From: Kitasatospora purpeofusca
GTDB taxonomy: Bacteria; Actinomycetota; Actinomycetes; Streptomycetales; Streptomycetaceae
Length of the DNA stretch: 64,000 nucleotides
NCBI RefSeq assembly: GCF_000718025.1
Contig: NZ_JODS01000020.1
Coordinates: 176,938-240,937, forward strand
Direction: 5' to 3'
Positions 8,373 to 19,248 of this stretch are shown in pieces. Each line of letters starts with the position of its first letter. Position 1 is the first letter of the stretch. Made by a program: the position numbers and the translations under genes. A model generated the notes under the pieces. The model was given only the letters and a program-made list of their open reading frames with translations. It was not told where the DNA came from and did not search any database.

Positions 8373-10220
8373 GTGGCAACACCCAAGTCGCGCCCGCGCG
8401 ACGGCTACCCAGGGCGGGCGCTGGCCCTCATCCTGGTCGTCACCGTCGGACTGGTCGCCCTCATGTTCGGGACGGGCAACACCAAGCCCCGCCTCGGGAT
8501 CGACCTCGCCGGCGGTACCAGCATCACGCTGAGTGCGAAGTCGAGCGACCCCAAGGCGATCAACAAGTCCAACATGGACATCGCCACCGGGATCATCGAG
8601 CAGCGGGTCAACGGGATGGGCGTCTCCGAGGCGGAGGTGCAGACCCAGGGTGACCGCAACATCATCGTGAACATCCCCAAGGGCGGGGACAAGCAGACCG
8701 CGGCCGACCAGGTCGGCACCACCGCGAAGCTGTTCTTCCGCCCGGTCCTCGCCCTCGCCCCGAGCGGCGTCCAGGCCCCGGCCCCGAGCGCGACCCCGTC
8801 CACCGGCGCGACCGGCACCCCGGCCGCGACCGGCACCCCGGCTGCCGCGCCCGCCGCGACCGGGACGGGCACCGCCGCCCCGAGCGCCGCCGCCGGCACG
8901 CCGAGCGCGAGCGCCACCAAGCAGGGCCGCCCGGCCGGTGAGGCCCTCGCGGCCGACAACACGCCGTCGCCGGTCGCCACCACCGGTGCCGCGGCCTCCG
9001 CCACCCCGAGCGCCGCCCCGGCCGCCGCGACCGGCGCGCCGTCGGCCGCCGCCACCCCCCCGGCCACCCCGGACCTCTCCGCCGCGATGACCTCGGGCAC
9101 CGTGCCCCCCGCGCTGGCCGCGCAGTTCGCCGCGCTGGACTGCAGCAAGCCGGAGCAGCGGAACAAGAACTACCAGGGCGAGGACGGCGCGCCGACCGTC
9201 GCCTGCACGCAGAAGGACGAGAAGGGCCTGTTCTACAAGCTCGCGCTCGGCCCCGTCGCGGTCGAGGGCAAGAACGTGTCCAAGGCCCAGGCGAGCATCG
9301 ACACCCAGCAGGGCGGCGGCTGGCAGGTCCAGCTGCAGTTCGACGGCAAGGGCACCGACGCGTTCACCGCCGTCACCGGCCAGCTGGCCACCCAGCCGGA
9401 CCCGACCAACCAGTTCGCCATCGTGCTGGACGGCCAGGTCGTCTCCCACCCGTACGTCCGCGGCGCCATCCCCGGCGGCTCGGCCGTGATCTCCGGCAAC
9501 TTCGGCCAGGAGGAGGCGCAGAGCCTCGCCAACGTGCTGAGCTTCGGCGCCCTGCCGCTGGAGTTCACCACCAGCGACGTCACCACGGTCTCCCCGCAGC
9601 TCGGCGGCGACCAGCTGAAGGCCGGCCTGGTCGCCGGTCTGATCGGCATGATCCTGGTGGTCCTGTACTCGCTGGTCTACTACCGCGGCCTGGGCCTGGT
9701 CTCGATCGCCGGTCTGCTCGTCTCGGCGGCCCTGACCTACTCGATCATGAGCCTGCTCGGCGGCGGGATCGGCTTCGCGCTGAACCTGCCCGCGGTCTGC
9801 GGCGCCATCGTCGCCATCGGTATCACCGCGGACTCCTTCATCGTGTACTTCGAGCGCATCCGCGACGAGGTCCGCGAGGGGGCGCTGCTGCGCCCGGCCG
9901 TCCAGCGGGCCTGGCCGCGCGCCCGGCGCACCATCCTGGTGTCGGACTTCGTCTCCTTCCTCTGTGCCGCCGTGCTCTACGTGGTCTCGGTCGGCAAGGT
10001 GCAGGGCTTCGCGTTCACGCTGGGCCTGACCACGGCGCTCGACGTCGTGGTGATCTTCCTCTTCACCAAGCCGCTGATCACGCTGCTGGCCCGCCGGAAG
10101 TTCTTCTCCGACGGCCACCCGTGGTCCGGTCTGGACCCGAAGCGGCTGGGCGCCCGTCCGCCGCTGCGCAGCACCCGTCGTCGCAACCCTTCTTCCTCCG
10201 CCGCCGTGAAGGGGGCCTGA
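8373..10220 (+). CDS. secD: Protein translocase subunit SecD
   Basis: SecD works with SecF as a proton-driven pump that pulls exported proteins across the membrane. The 615-residue protein has a first membrane helix at about 15-33, then RLGIDLAGGTSI, a periplasmic P1 region and five C-terminal membrane helices (about 417-590) with the ITADSFIVYFERI motif. Roughly residues 128-246 are an Ala/Pro/Thr-rich low-complexity insertion within the external region, longer than in most SecD. GTG at 8373 is in frame and begins the basic pre-helix segment. Only four bases lie between its stop and secF. Confidence 0.95.
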   Translation: MATPKSRPRDGYPGRALALILVVTVGLVALMFGTGNTKPRLGIDLAGGTSITLSAKSSDPKAINKSNMDIATGIIEQRVNGMGVSEAEVQTQGDRNIIVNIPKGGDKQTAADQVGTTAKLFFRPVLALAPSGVQAPAPSATPSTGATGTPAATGTPAAAPAATGTGTAAPSAAAGTPSASATKQGRPAGEALAADNTPSPVATTGAAASATPSAAPAAATGAPSAAATPPATPDLSAAMTSGTVPPALAAQFAALDCSKPEQRNKNYQGEDGAPTVACTQKDEKGLFYKLALGPVAVEGKNVSKAQASIDTQQGGGWQVQLQFDGKGTDAFTAVTGQLATQPDPTNQFAIVLDGQVVSHPYVRGAIPGGSAVISGNFGQEEAQSLANVLSFGALPLEFTTSDVTTVSPQLGGDQLKAGLVAGLIGMILVVLYSLVYYRGLGLVSIAGLLVSAALTYSIMSLLGGGIGFALNLPAVCGAIVAIGITADSFIVYFERIRDEVREGALLRPAVQRAWPRARRTILVSDFVSFLCAAVLYVVSVGKVQGFAFTLGLTTALDVVVIFLFTKPLITLLARRKFFSDGHPWSGLDPKRLGARPPLRSTRRRNPSSSAAVKGA

Positions 10221-10224
10221 CACC

Positions 10225-11325
10225 GTGTCGCGCTTCTCCAATCTGGGCCACAGGCTCTACCAGGGCGAGGTCAGCTTCGACTTCGTCGGCCGTCGCAAGC
10301 TCTGGTACAGCATCTCCGGTGTGATCGTCCTGGTCGCCGCGATCGGTCTGGCGATGGGCCTGCACCTGGGCATCGAGTTCAAGGGCGGTTCGGTCTACAC
10401 CGTGACCAAGCCCGGGCTCTCGGTGTCGCAGGCCCAGGACGCCGTCGACAAGATCGTGTCCTCGCACCCGCTGGTGCAGTCGACCGACAACGGCAAGATC
10501 CGGATCCAGATCTCCTCCGAGGACAAGACCACCGCCTCGGAGTTCACCAGCAAGCTCGCCCCGGCGATCGGCGTCCCCGCCGCCGAGATCGACACCCAGG
10601 TGATCGGCCCCAGCTGGGGTGAGCAGATCTCCAACAAGGCGATCACCGGCCTGGTCATCTTCATGATCCTGGTCACGATCTACCTGGCGATCGCCTTCGA
10701 GTGGCGGATGGCGGTGGCCGCCCTGGTCGCCCTCATCCACGACCTCCTGATCACCATCGGCGTCTACGCCCTGGTCGGCTTCGAGGTCACCCCGGGTACC
10801 GTGATCGGCTTCCTGACCATCCTCGGCTACTCGCTCTACGACACGGTCGTCGTCTTCGACACCGTGAAGGAGAACGCCAAGGGGCTCACCAAGCAGAACA
10901 GGATCACCTACAGCGAGGCGGCCAACGCGGGCCTCAACCAGACCCTGGTCCGCTCGCTCAACACCACGGTGGTCGCCCTGCTCCCGGTGGCGGCGCTGCT
11001 GTTCATCGGTGGCGGTCTGCTCGGTGCCGGCACCCTGAACGACATCTCGCTGGCCCTGTTCATCGGTCTCGCCGCCGGTGCCTACTCCTCCATCTGCGTC
11101 GCCACCCCGCTGCTCGCGCAGCTCAAGGAGGAGCAGCCGGAGATGAAGGCCCTCGCCAAGCGGGTGGCCCAGCGCCGCGCCGCCGAGGCCAAGGCCGCCG
11201 CGGCGGCGGAGGCCGGCGACGGCGAGGAGATCGCGGACGAGGACCTGCCGGCGGGTATGGTCGGTCAGCGCGGCCGGGCGGCCGGCACCACGCGTGCCAA
11301 GGGCCGTCCGTCCACCAAGCGCTGA
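10225..11325 (+). CDS. secF: Protein translocase subunit SecF
   Basis: SecF is the partner of SecD. The 366-residue protein has a first membrane helix at about 30-48, the GIEFKGGS motif, a short external domain, and five further helices containing ALIHDLLITIG and GYSLYDTVVVFDTVKEN, which are SecF signatures. The C-terminal 60 residues are cytoplasmic, rich in Ala, Glu and Arg. It starts at GTG 10225, right after secD, and apt follows 25 bases later. Confidence 0.96.
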   Translation: MSRFSNLGHRLYQGEVSFDFVGRRKLWYSISGVIVLVAAIGLAMGLHLGIEFKGGSVYTVTKPGLSVSQAQDAVDKIVSSHPLVQSTDNGKIRIQISSEDKTTASEFTSKLAPAIGVPAAEIDTQVIGPSWGEQISNKAITGLVIFMILVTIYLAIAFEWRMAVAALVALIHDLLITIGVYALVGFEVTPGTVIGFLTILGYSLYDTVVVFDTVKENAKGLTKQNRITYSEAANAGLNQTLVRSLNTTVVALLPVAALLFIGGGLLGAGTLNDISLALFIGLAAGAYSSICVATPLLAQLKEEQPEMKALAKRVAQRRAAEAKAAAAAEAGDGEEIADEDLPAGMVGQRGRAAGTTRAKGRPSTKR

Positions 11326-11350
11326 TCCCCGCCGACCGTAAGGACCCTTC

Positions 11351-11902
11351 GTGACCACCGCCGACACCGCGCTGACCGAGCTGCTCACCAGCCGGATCCG
11401 GGACGTCCCGGACTACCCGAAGCCGGGCGTGCTGTTCAAGGACATCGCGCCGCTGCTCGCCGACGCCGAGGCCTTCGCCGCGCTCACCCGGGTGCTGGCG
11501 GAGCGGGCGCGGGAGCTCGGGGCCACCAAGGTGGTCGGTCTGGAGGCACGCGGGTTCGTGCTGGCGGCCCCGGCGGCCTTCGCGGCCGGGCTCGGCTTCG
11601 TGCCGATCCGCAAGGCGGGCAAGCTGCCCGGCGAGGTGTTCCGGCGCTCGTACGAGCTGGAGTACGGCTCGGCGACGCTGGAGGTGCAGTGCGACGCCTT
11701 CGCGCCCGGTGAGCGGGTGCTGGTGGTGGACGACGTGCTGGCCACCGGCGGGACCGTCGGTGCCTCGCTGGACCTGGTCCGGGAGGCCGGGGCCGAGCTC
11801 GCCGGGGTGGTGGTGCTGATGGAGCTGGGCTTCCTCGGCGGCCGCGAGCGGCTCGCCCCGCACCTGGGCGGCGCTCCGCTGGAGACGCTGGTCATGGTCT
11901 GA
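11351..11902 (+). CDS. apt: Adenine phosphoribosyltransferase
   Basis: Apt salvages adenine with PRPP to make AMP. The 183-residue protein has the family start SRIRDVPDYPKPGVLFKDI, the GLEARGFVLAAP segment and the PRPP motif VLVVDDVLATGGT. It sits between secF and relA, an arrangement widespread in actinobacteria. It starts at GTG 11351 and probably belongs to the sec transcript. Confidence 0.95.
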   Translation: MTTADTALTELLTSRIRDVPDYPKPGVLFKDIAPLLADAEAFAALTRVLAERARELGATKVVGLEARGFVLAAPAAFAAGLGFVPIRKAGKLPGEVFRRSYELEYGSATLEVQCDAFAPGERVLVVDDVLATGGTVGASLDLVREAGAELAGVVVLMELGFLGGRERLAPHLGGAPLETLVMV

Positions 11903-11952
11903 CACGGTCGTGGTCCTCCGGTACCGGTCACGGTCCGAGGACGCACGACCCG

Positions 11953-11990
11953 GACGGGCGGCGGTCGGAATCATCCGGCCGCCGCCCGTC
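11953..11990 (+). terminator. Terminator between apt and relA
   Basis: A 16-bp stem (11953-11968 with 11975-11990, one G-U pair) around AATCAT, about 50 bases after the apt stop, is likely to end the yajC-secDF-apt transcript. Confidence 0.7.
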
Positions 11991-12153
11991 GTTGTGTCCG
12001 GGGTGTGTCCGGTCCGTGTGCGGGGCCCGGCCGACCGAACGGCCCGGCGCCAGGCTCGGTACCATGAAGATTCATCCCCTCCCGGTTGTGCGAGGCGCGG
12101 TTCGAGCCGCACGGCGCCCGCGGGGGGCAGGCCGAGTGCCCCGAGGAGTGTCC

Positions 12154-14586
<2,433 letters not shown>

Positions 14587-14600
14587 CGGCCGCCGACAGC

Positions 14601-14640
14601 GCGAAGGGCCCCCGGGGAGCGCTCCCCGGGGGCCCTTCGC
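14601..14640. terminator. Bidirectional terminator, 40-bp perfect palindrome
   Basis: Bases 14601-14620 and 14621-14640 are exact reverse complements. The pairing can extend outward (GACAGC 14595-14600 with GCTGTC 14643-14648) past a two-base bulge. It sits between relA (+) and the converging DUF349 gene (-), which ends 18 bases away, so it should stop transcription from both sides. Confidence 0.88.
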
Positions 14641-14658
14641 ACGCTGTCAGTGGCCGGA

Positions 14659-15888
14659 TCAGCCGCTGAACTCCTCCTGGCTGCGGTGGGCCTGCTGCAG
14701 CAGCTCCTCGACGCCGGCCAGCTCGGACTCCAGCTTCGCCGTCCGGGAGGCGTTGCCGGCCGCGCGGGCCTTGTCGAGGTCGGTGCGGAGCTTGTCGGCC
14801 TTGGCCTGGAACAGGCCGACCATGCCGGCCGCGCGGGCCTTGGCCTCCGGGTTGGAGCGCTTCCACTCGTTTTCCTCGGCCTCGCGGATCGCCCGCTCGA
14901 CCGTGTTCAGCCGGCCGTCCAGCTTCGGGCGGACGTCGCGCGGCACGTGGCCGATGGCCTCCCAGCGCTCGTTGATCTCGCGCAGCGCCGCCTTGGCGGC
15001 CTTGAGATCGGTGATCGGCAGGATGGTCTCGGCCTCGGCCGCCAGCGCCTCCTTGAGCTTCTGGTTGGCCACCTGCTCGGCGTCACGCTCGCTGAACACC
15101 GCCGAACGCGCCTGGAAGAAGACGTCCTGGGCGCCGCGGAACCGCGCCCACAGCTCGTCCTCGATGTCGCGCTGGGCGCGGCCGGCGGCCTTCCAGCGCG
15201 CCATCAGGTCGCGGTAGCCGGCCGCGGTGTCGCCCCAGTCGGTGGACGAAGAGAGCGCCTCGGCCTCGGTGACCAGCTGCTCCTTGGTGAGCCGGGCCTG
15301 CTCGCGCTCGGCGTCCAGCGACGCGAAGTGCGACTTGCGGTGCTTGGAGAAGACCGAGCGGGCGTGCGAGAAGCGGTGCCACAGCTCGTCGTCGCTCTTG
15401 CGGTCCAGCCGGGGCAGGGCCTTCCAGGTGTCCACCAGGGCGCGCAGCCGGTCGCCGGCCTCCCGCCACTGGGTGGACTCGGCGAGCTGCTCGGCCTCGG
15501 CGACCAGCGCCTCCTTGGCGGCGCGGGTCTCGTCCTGGGCCTTGGCGCGGGCGGCCTTGCGCTCCTCGCGACGGCTGTCGATCTCGCCGGTGAGCGTGTC
15601 CAGGCGCTTCGCCAGCGCGGCCAGGTCGCCCACCGCGTGCGCCTCGGTGACCTGCTCGCGCAGGTGCTCCAGCGCGGCCTGCGCGTCCTTGGCGGCCAGG
15701 TCGGTGGTGCGCACCCGCTTCTCCAGCAGGCCGATCTCCACCTCGATGCCCTGGTACTTGCGCTCGAAGTAGGCGAGCGCCTCCTCGGGCGAGCCGGCCT
15801 GCCAGGAGCCGACGACGCGTTCGCCGTCCGCGGTCCTGACGTAGACCGTGCCCTGCTCGTCGACACGGCCCCACGGGTCGCTGCTCAT
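14659..15888 (-). CDS. DUF349 domain protein
   Basis: A 409-residue, highly charged, largely helical protein. After an N-terminal beta-rich segment (SSDPWGRVDEQGTVYVRT) it contains several repeats of the DUF349 type, each with a conserved Trp (for example LVDTWKALPR, LMARWKAAGRA, INERWEAIGHV). No enzymatic motif is present. DUF349 proteins are conserved next to relA in actinobacteria but their role is not established. ATG at 15888 has a good GGAGGA 6-7 bases upstream and begins the conserved sequence; an upstream in-frame start would add ten unconserved residues. Confidence 0.85.
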   Translation of the reverse strand: MSSDPWGRVDEQGTVYVRTADGERVVGSWQAGSPEEALAYFERKYQGIEVEIGLLEKRVRTTDLAAKDAQAALEHLREQVTEAHAVGDLAALAKRLDTLTGEIDSRREERKAARAKAQDETRAAKEALVAEAEQLAESTQWREAGDRLRALVDTWKALPRLDRKSDDELWHRFSHARSVFSKHRKSHFASLDAEREQARLTKEQLVTEAEALSSSTDWGDTAAGYRDLMARWKAAGRAQRDIEDELWARFRGAQDVFFQARSAVFSERDAEQVANQKLKEALAAEAETILPITDLKAAKAALREINERWEAIGHVPRDVRPKLDGRLNTVERAIREAEENEWKRSNPEAKARAAGMVGLFQAKADKLRTDLDKARAAGNASRTAKLESELAGVEELLQQAHRSQEEFSG

Positions 15889-16153
15889 AGCGCGTCCTCC
15901 ACATGACGTCGCGCCCACCGCCGGGGCGGAAGGCGTCCGTCGTCCACAGTTGATGTGCGGCGGACCGATGAGTCCGCCGTCCCCGTCCGCCGTGTCCTGC
16001 TTGCCGAGGGTGACGGCCGGCGGGTCTGGGCACCCTATACAACGCCAACATAGGCGACCAGGCCCGGTGCTGTCCGCATCCGGGCCGGGCGATTTCGGGT
16101 CCGGGGCCGCCCGGCGGGCCGCGGGGGCGCCGCCGGGCCGGTCCCGGGGTGGA

Positions 16154-16987
<834 letters not shown>

Positions 16988-17106
16988 CGGCTTTGTCTCC
17001 TACGGATGTGCTGGTCGCTGATGTGTGGGCCTCGTGTGTGCGATGCCGATGCGGATCATCGCACCCATCGGCGGCCAAGTGTAGGGACCGCGACCGTAAG
17101 AACGGG

Positions 17107-17137
17107 GTGAACCTGTCAGGTCGAAGTGAACCTGTCA
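17107..17137. repeat. Direct repeat of 12 bases in a divergent promoter region
   Basis: GTGAACCTGTCA occurs exactly twice, at 17107-17118 and 17126-17137, 19 bases start to start. It lies in the 279-base gap between the cyclophilin gene (-) and the MBL-fold gene (+). A TACACT hexamer on the - strand (17079-17084) and TAGGCT on the + strand (17174-17179) are possible -10 elements on either side. A paired operator site is plausible but unproven. Confidence 0.5.
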
Positions 17138-17266
17138 CCCGGATCTGGTTCGCAACCGGACCCGGACCGCCGGTAGGCTGCCCCTGCAGTCACAGCTTGT
17201 AGCAGCAGCCGGAGCCACCGCGGCGGCCGAAGCCCGAGAGACCGAGACCGACACCGAAGGACGCGC

Positions 17267-17974
17267 GTGTTCATCGCCGGATTCCCCGCAGGAGCCTGGG
17301 GCACCAACTGCTACCTGGTCGCGCCGGGACCGGGCGAGGAGTGCGTCATCGTCGATCCGGGCCACCAGGCCGCCGCCGGCGTCGAGGAACTCGTCCGCGA
17401 GCACCGGCTGAAGCCGGTCGCGGTACTGCTCACCCACGGCCACATCGACCACGTCGCCTCCGTGGTCCCGGTCTGCGGCGCCAAGGGCGTCCCGGCCTGG
17501 ATCCACCCCGAGGACCGCTACATGATGAGCGACCCCGAGCGGGCGCTCGGCCGCTCCCTGGGCACCCAGCTGATGGGCGAGCTCACCGTCGGCGAGCCGG
17601 ACGACGTCCGCGAGCTGACCGACGGCAGCGTGCTGGAGCTCGCGGGCCTCTCGCTCACCGTCGACCACGCCCCCGGCCATACCGGGGGGTCGGTGACGTT
17701 CCGGACGCCCGGCGCCGAGGAACTCCCTCCGGTGCTCTTCTCGGGCGACCTGCTCTTCGCCGGCTCCATAGGGCGGACGGACCTCCCGGGCGGGGACAGC
17801 GAGGCGATCATGCGCTCGCTGGCCCGGGTGTGCCTGCCCCTCGACGACGCCACCGTGGTCCTCTCCGGCCACGGCGGACAGACCACCATCGGCCGCGAGC
17901 GCGCCACCAACCCCTACCTCCGACAGGCAGCGGGGGCGGACGGCGCCCCGGCCTTCCCGCGACGAGGAATGTGA
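17267..17974 (+). CDS. Metallo-beta-lactamase fold hydrolase (glyoxalase II-like)
   Basis: A 235-residue protein of the MBL superfamily. The zinc motif THGHIDHV is intact, with a downstream DHAPGHTGGS His, the FSGDLLFAGSIGRTD Asp segment and SGHGGQT near the end. Such proteins hydrolyse thioesters such as S-lactoylglutathione or mycothiol conjugates; the exact substrate is not evident. It starts at GTG 17267. Its stop overlaps an alternative hisS start, so it forms an operon with hisS and aspS. Confidence 0.85.
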   Translation: MFIAGFPAGAWGTNCYLVAPGPGEECVIVDPGHQAAAGVEELVREHRLKPVAVLLTHGHIDHVASVVPVCGAKGVPAWIHPEDRYMMSDPERALGRSLGTQLMGELTVGEPDDVRELTDGSVLELAGLSLTVDHAPGHTGGSVTFRTPGAEELPPVLFSGDLLFAGSIGRTDLPGGDSEAIMRSLARVCLPLDDATVVLSGHGGQTTIGRERATNPYLRQAAGADGAPAFPRRGM

Positions 17975-17985
17975 CGGAAGAGAAG

Positions 17986-19248
17986 TTGAGCACCTTCACC
18001 GCCCCCAAGGGCACCTACGACCTGCTGCCGCCCAGCTCCGCGACCTTCCTGGCGATCCGCGAGGCCATCGCCGCCCCCGCCCGCCGGGCCGGCTACGGGT
18101 ACATCGAGACCCCGGTCTTCGAGGACGTCAAGCTGTTCTCCCGCGGTGTCGGCGAGTCCACCGACATCGTCTCCAAGGAGATGTACACCCTCACCACCAA
18201 GGGCGGCGACGAGCTCGCGCTGCGCCCCGAGGGCACCGCCTCCGTGCTGCGCGCCGCGCTCCAGGCCAACCTGCACAAGCAGGGCAACCTGCCGGTCAAG
18301 CTCTGGTACTCCGGCTCGTACTACCGCTACGAGCGCGCCCAGAAGGGCCGCTACCGCCAGTTCTCGCAGGTCGGCGCCGAGGCGATCGGCGCGGAGGACC
18401 CGGCGCTGGACGCCGAGCTGATCATCCTCGCCGACGACGCCTTCCGCGCGCTCGGCCTGAGCGACTACTCGCTGCTGCTCAACAGCCTCGGCGACAAGCA
18501 GTGCCGCCCGGTCTACCGCACCGCCCTGATCGACTTCCTGGCCGGCCTGGACCTCGACGAGGACACCCGCCGCCGCGCCGAGATCAACCCGCTGCGCGTC
18601 CTCGACGACAAGCGCGAGTCCGTGCAGGCCCAGCTCGTCGGCGCCCCGATGCTGCGCGACTACCTCTGCAAGGACTGCAAGTCGTACGACGAGAAGGTCC
18701 GCGAGCTGCTCACCGCCAACGGCGTGGCCTTCACCGACGACCCCAAGCTGGTCCGCGGGCTGGACTACTACACCCGCACCACCTTCGAGTTCGTCCACAA
18801 CGGCCTCGGCGCCCAGTCCGCCATCGGCGGCGGCGGCCGCTACGACGGCCTGTCCGAGATGATCGGCGGCCCCGCGCTGCCCTCGGTCGGCTGGGCGCTC
18901 GGCGTGGACCGCACCTTCCTGGCCCTGGAGGCCGAGGGCGTCGCCCTCGACCTGCCGGCCGCCACCTCCGTCTACGCCGTCGCGCTCGGCGAGGAGGCCA
19001 AGAACGTCCTGTTCGCCAAGGTGGTCGAGCTGCGCCGGGCCGGCGTCGCCACCGACCTCGCCTTCGGCGTCAAGAGCATCAAGAACGCCATGAAGTCCGC
19101 CGACCGATCCGGCGCCCGCTTCGCCCTGGTCGCCGGCGACCGGGACCTCGCGGAGGGCGTGGTCCAGCTCAAGGACCTCACCACCGGCGAGCAGAACCCC
19201 GTCGCCCTCGACGCACTCGTCACCACCCTGAAGGAGAAGCAGCTGTGA
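17986..19248 (+). CDS. hisS: Histidyl-tRNA synthetase
   Basis: A class II synthetase of 420 residues. The protein shows FTAPKGTYDLLPP at the start, class II motif 2 in YYRYERAQKGRYRQFSQ, the histidine-binding segment LVRGLDYYTRTTFEF, glycine-rich GGGGRYDGL, motif 3 PSVGWALGVDR and an anticodon-binding C-terminal domain. TTG at 17986 matches the usual length and follows GGAAGAG; GTG 17971, which overlaps the previous stop, is an alternative adding five residues. The stop overlaps the aspS GTG by four bases. Confidence 0.95.
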   Translation: MSTFTAPKGTYDLLPPSSATFLAIREAIAAPARRAGYGYIETPVFEDVKLFSRGVGESTDIVSKEMYTLTTKGGDELALRPEGTASVLRAALQANLHKQGNLPVKLWYSGSYYRYERAQKGRYRQFSQVGAEAIGAEDPALDAELIILADDAFRALGLSDYSLLLNSLGDKQCRPVYRTALIDFLAGLDLDEDTRRRAEINPLRVLDDKRESVQAQLVGAPMLRDYLCKDCKSYDEKVRELLTANGVAFTDDPKLVRGLDYYTRTTFEFVHNGLGAQSAIGGGGRYDGLSEMIGGPALPSVGWALGVDRTFLALEAEGVALDLPAATSVYAVALGEEAKNVLFAKVVELRRAGVATDLAFGVKSIKNAMKSADRSGARFALVAGDRDLAEGVVQLKDLTTGEQNPVALDALVTTLKEKQL

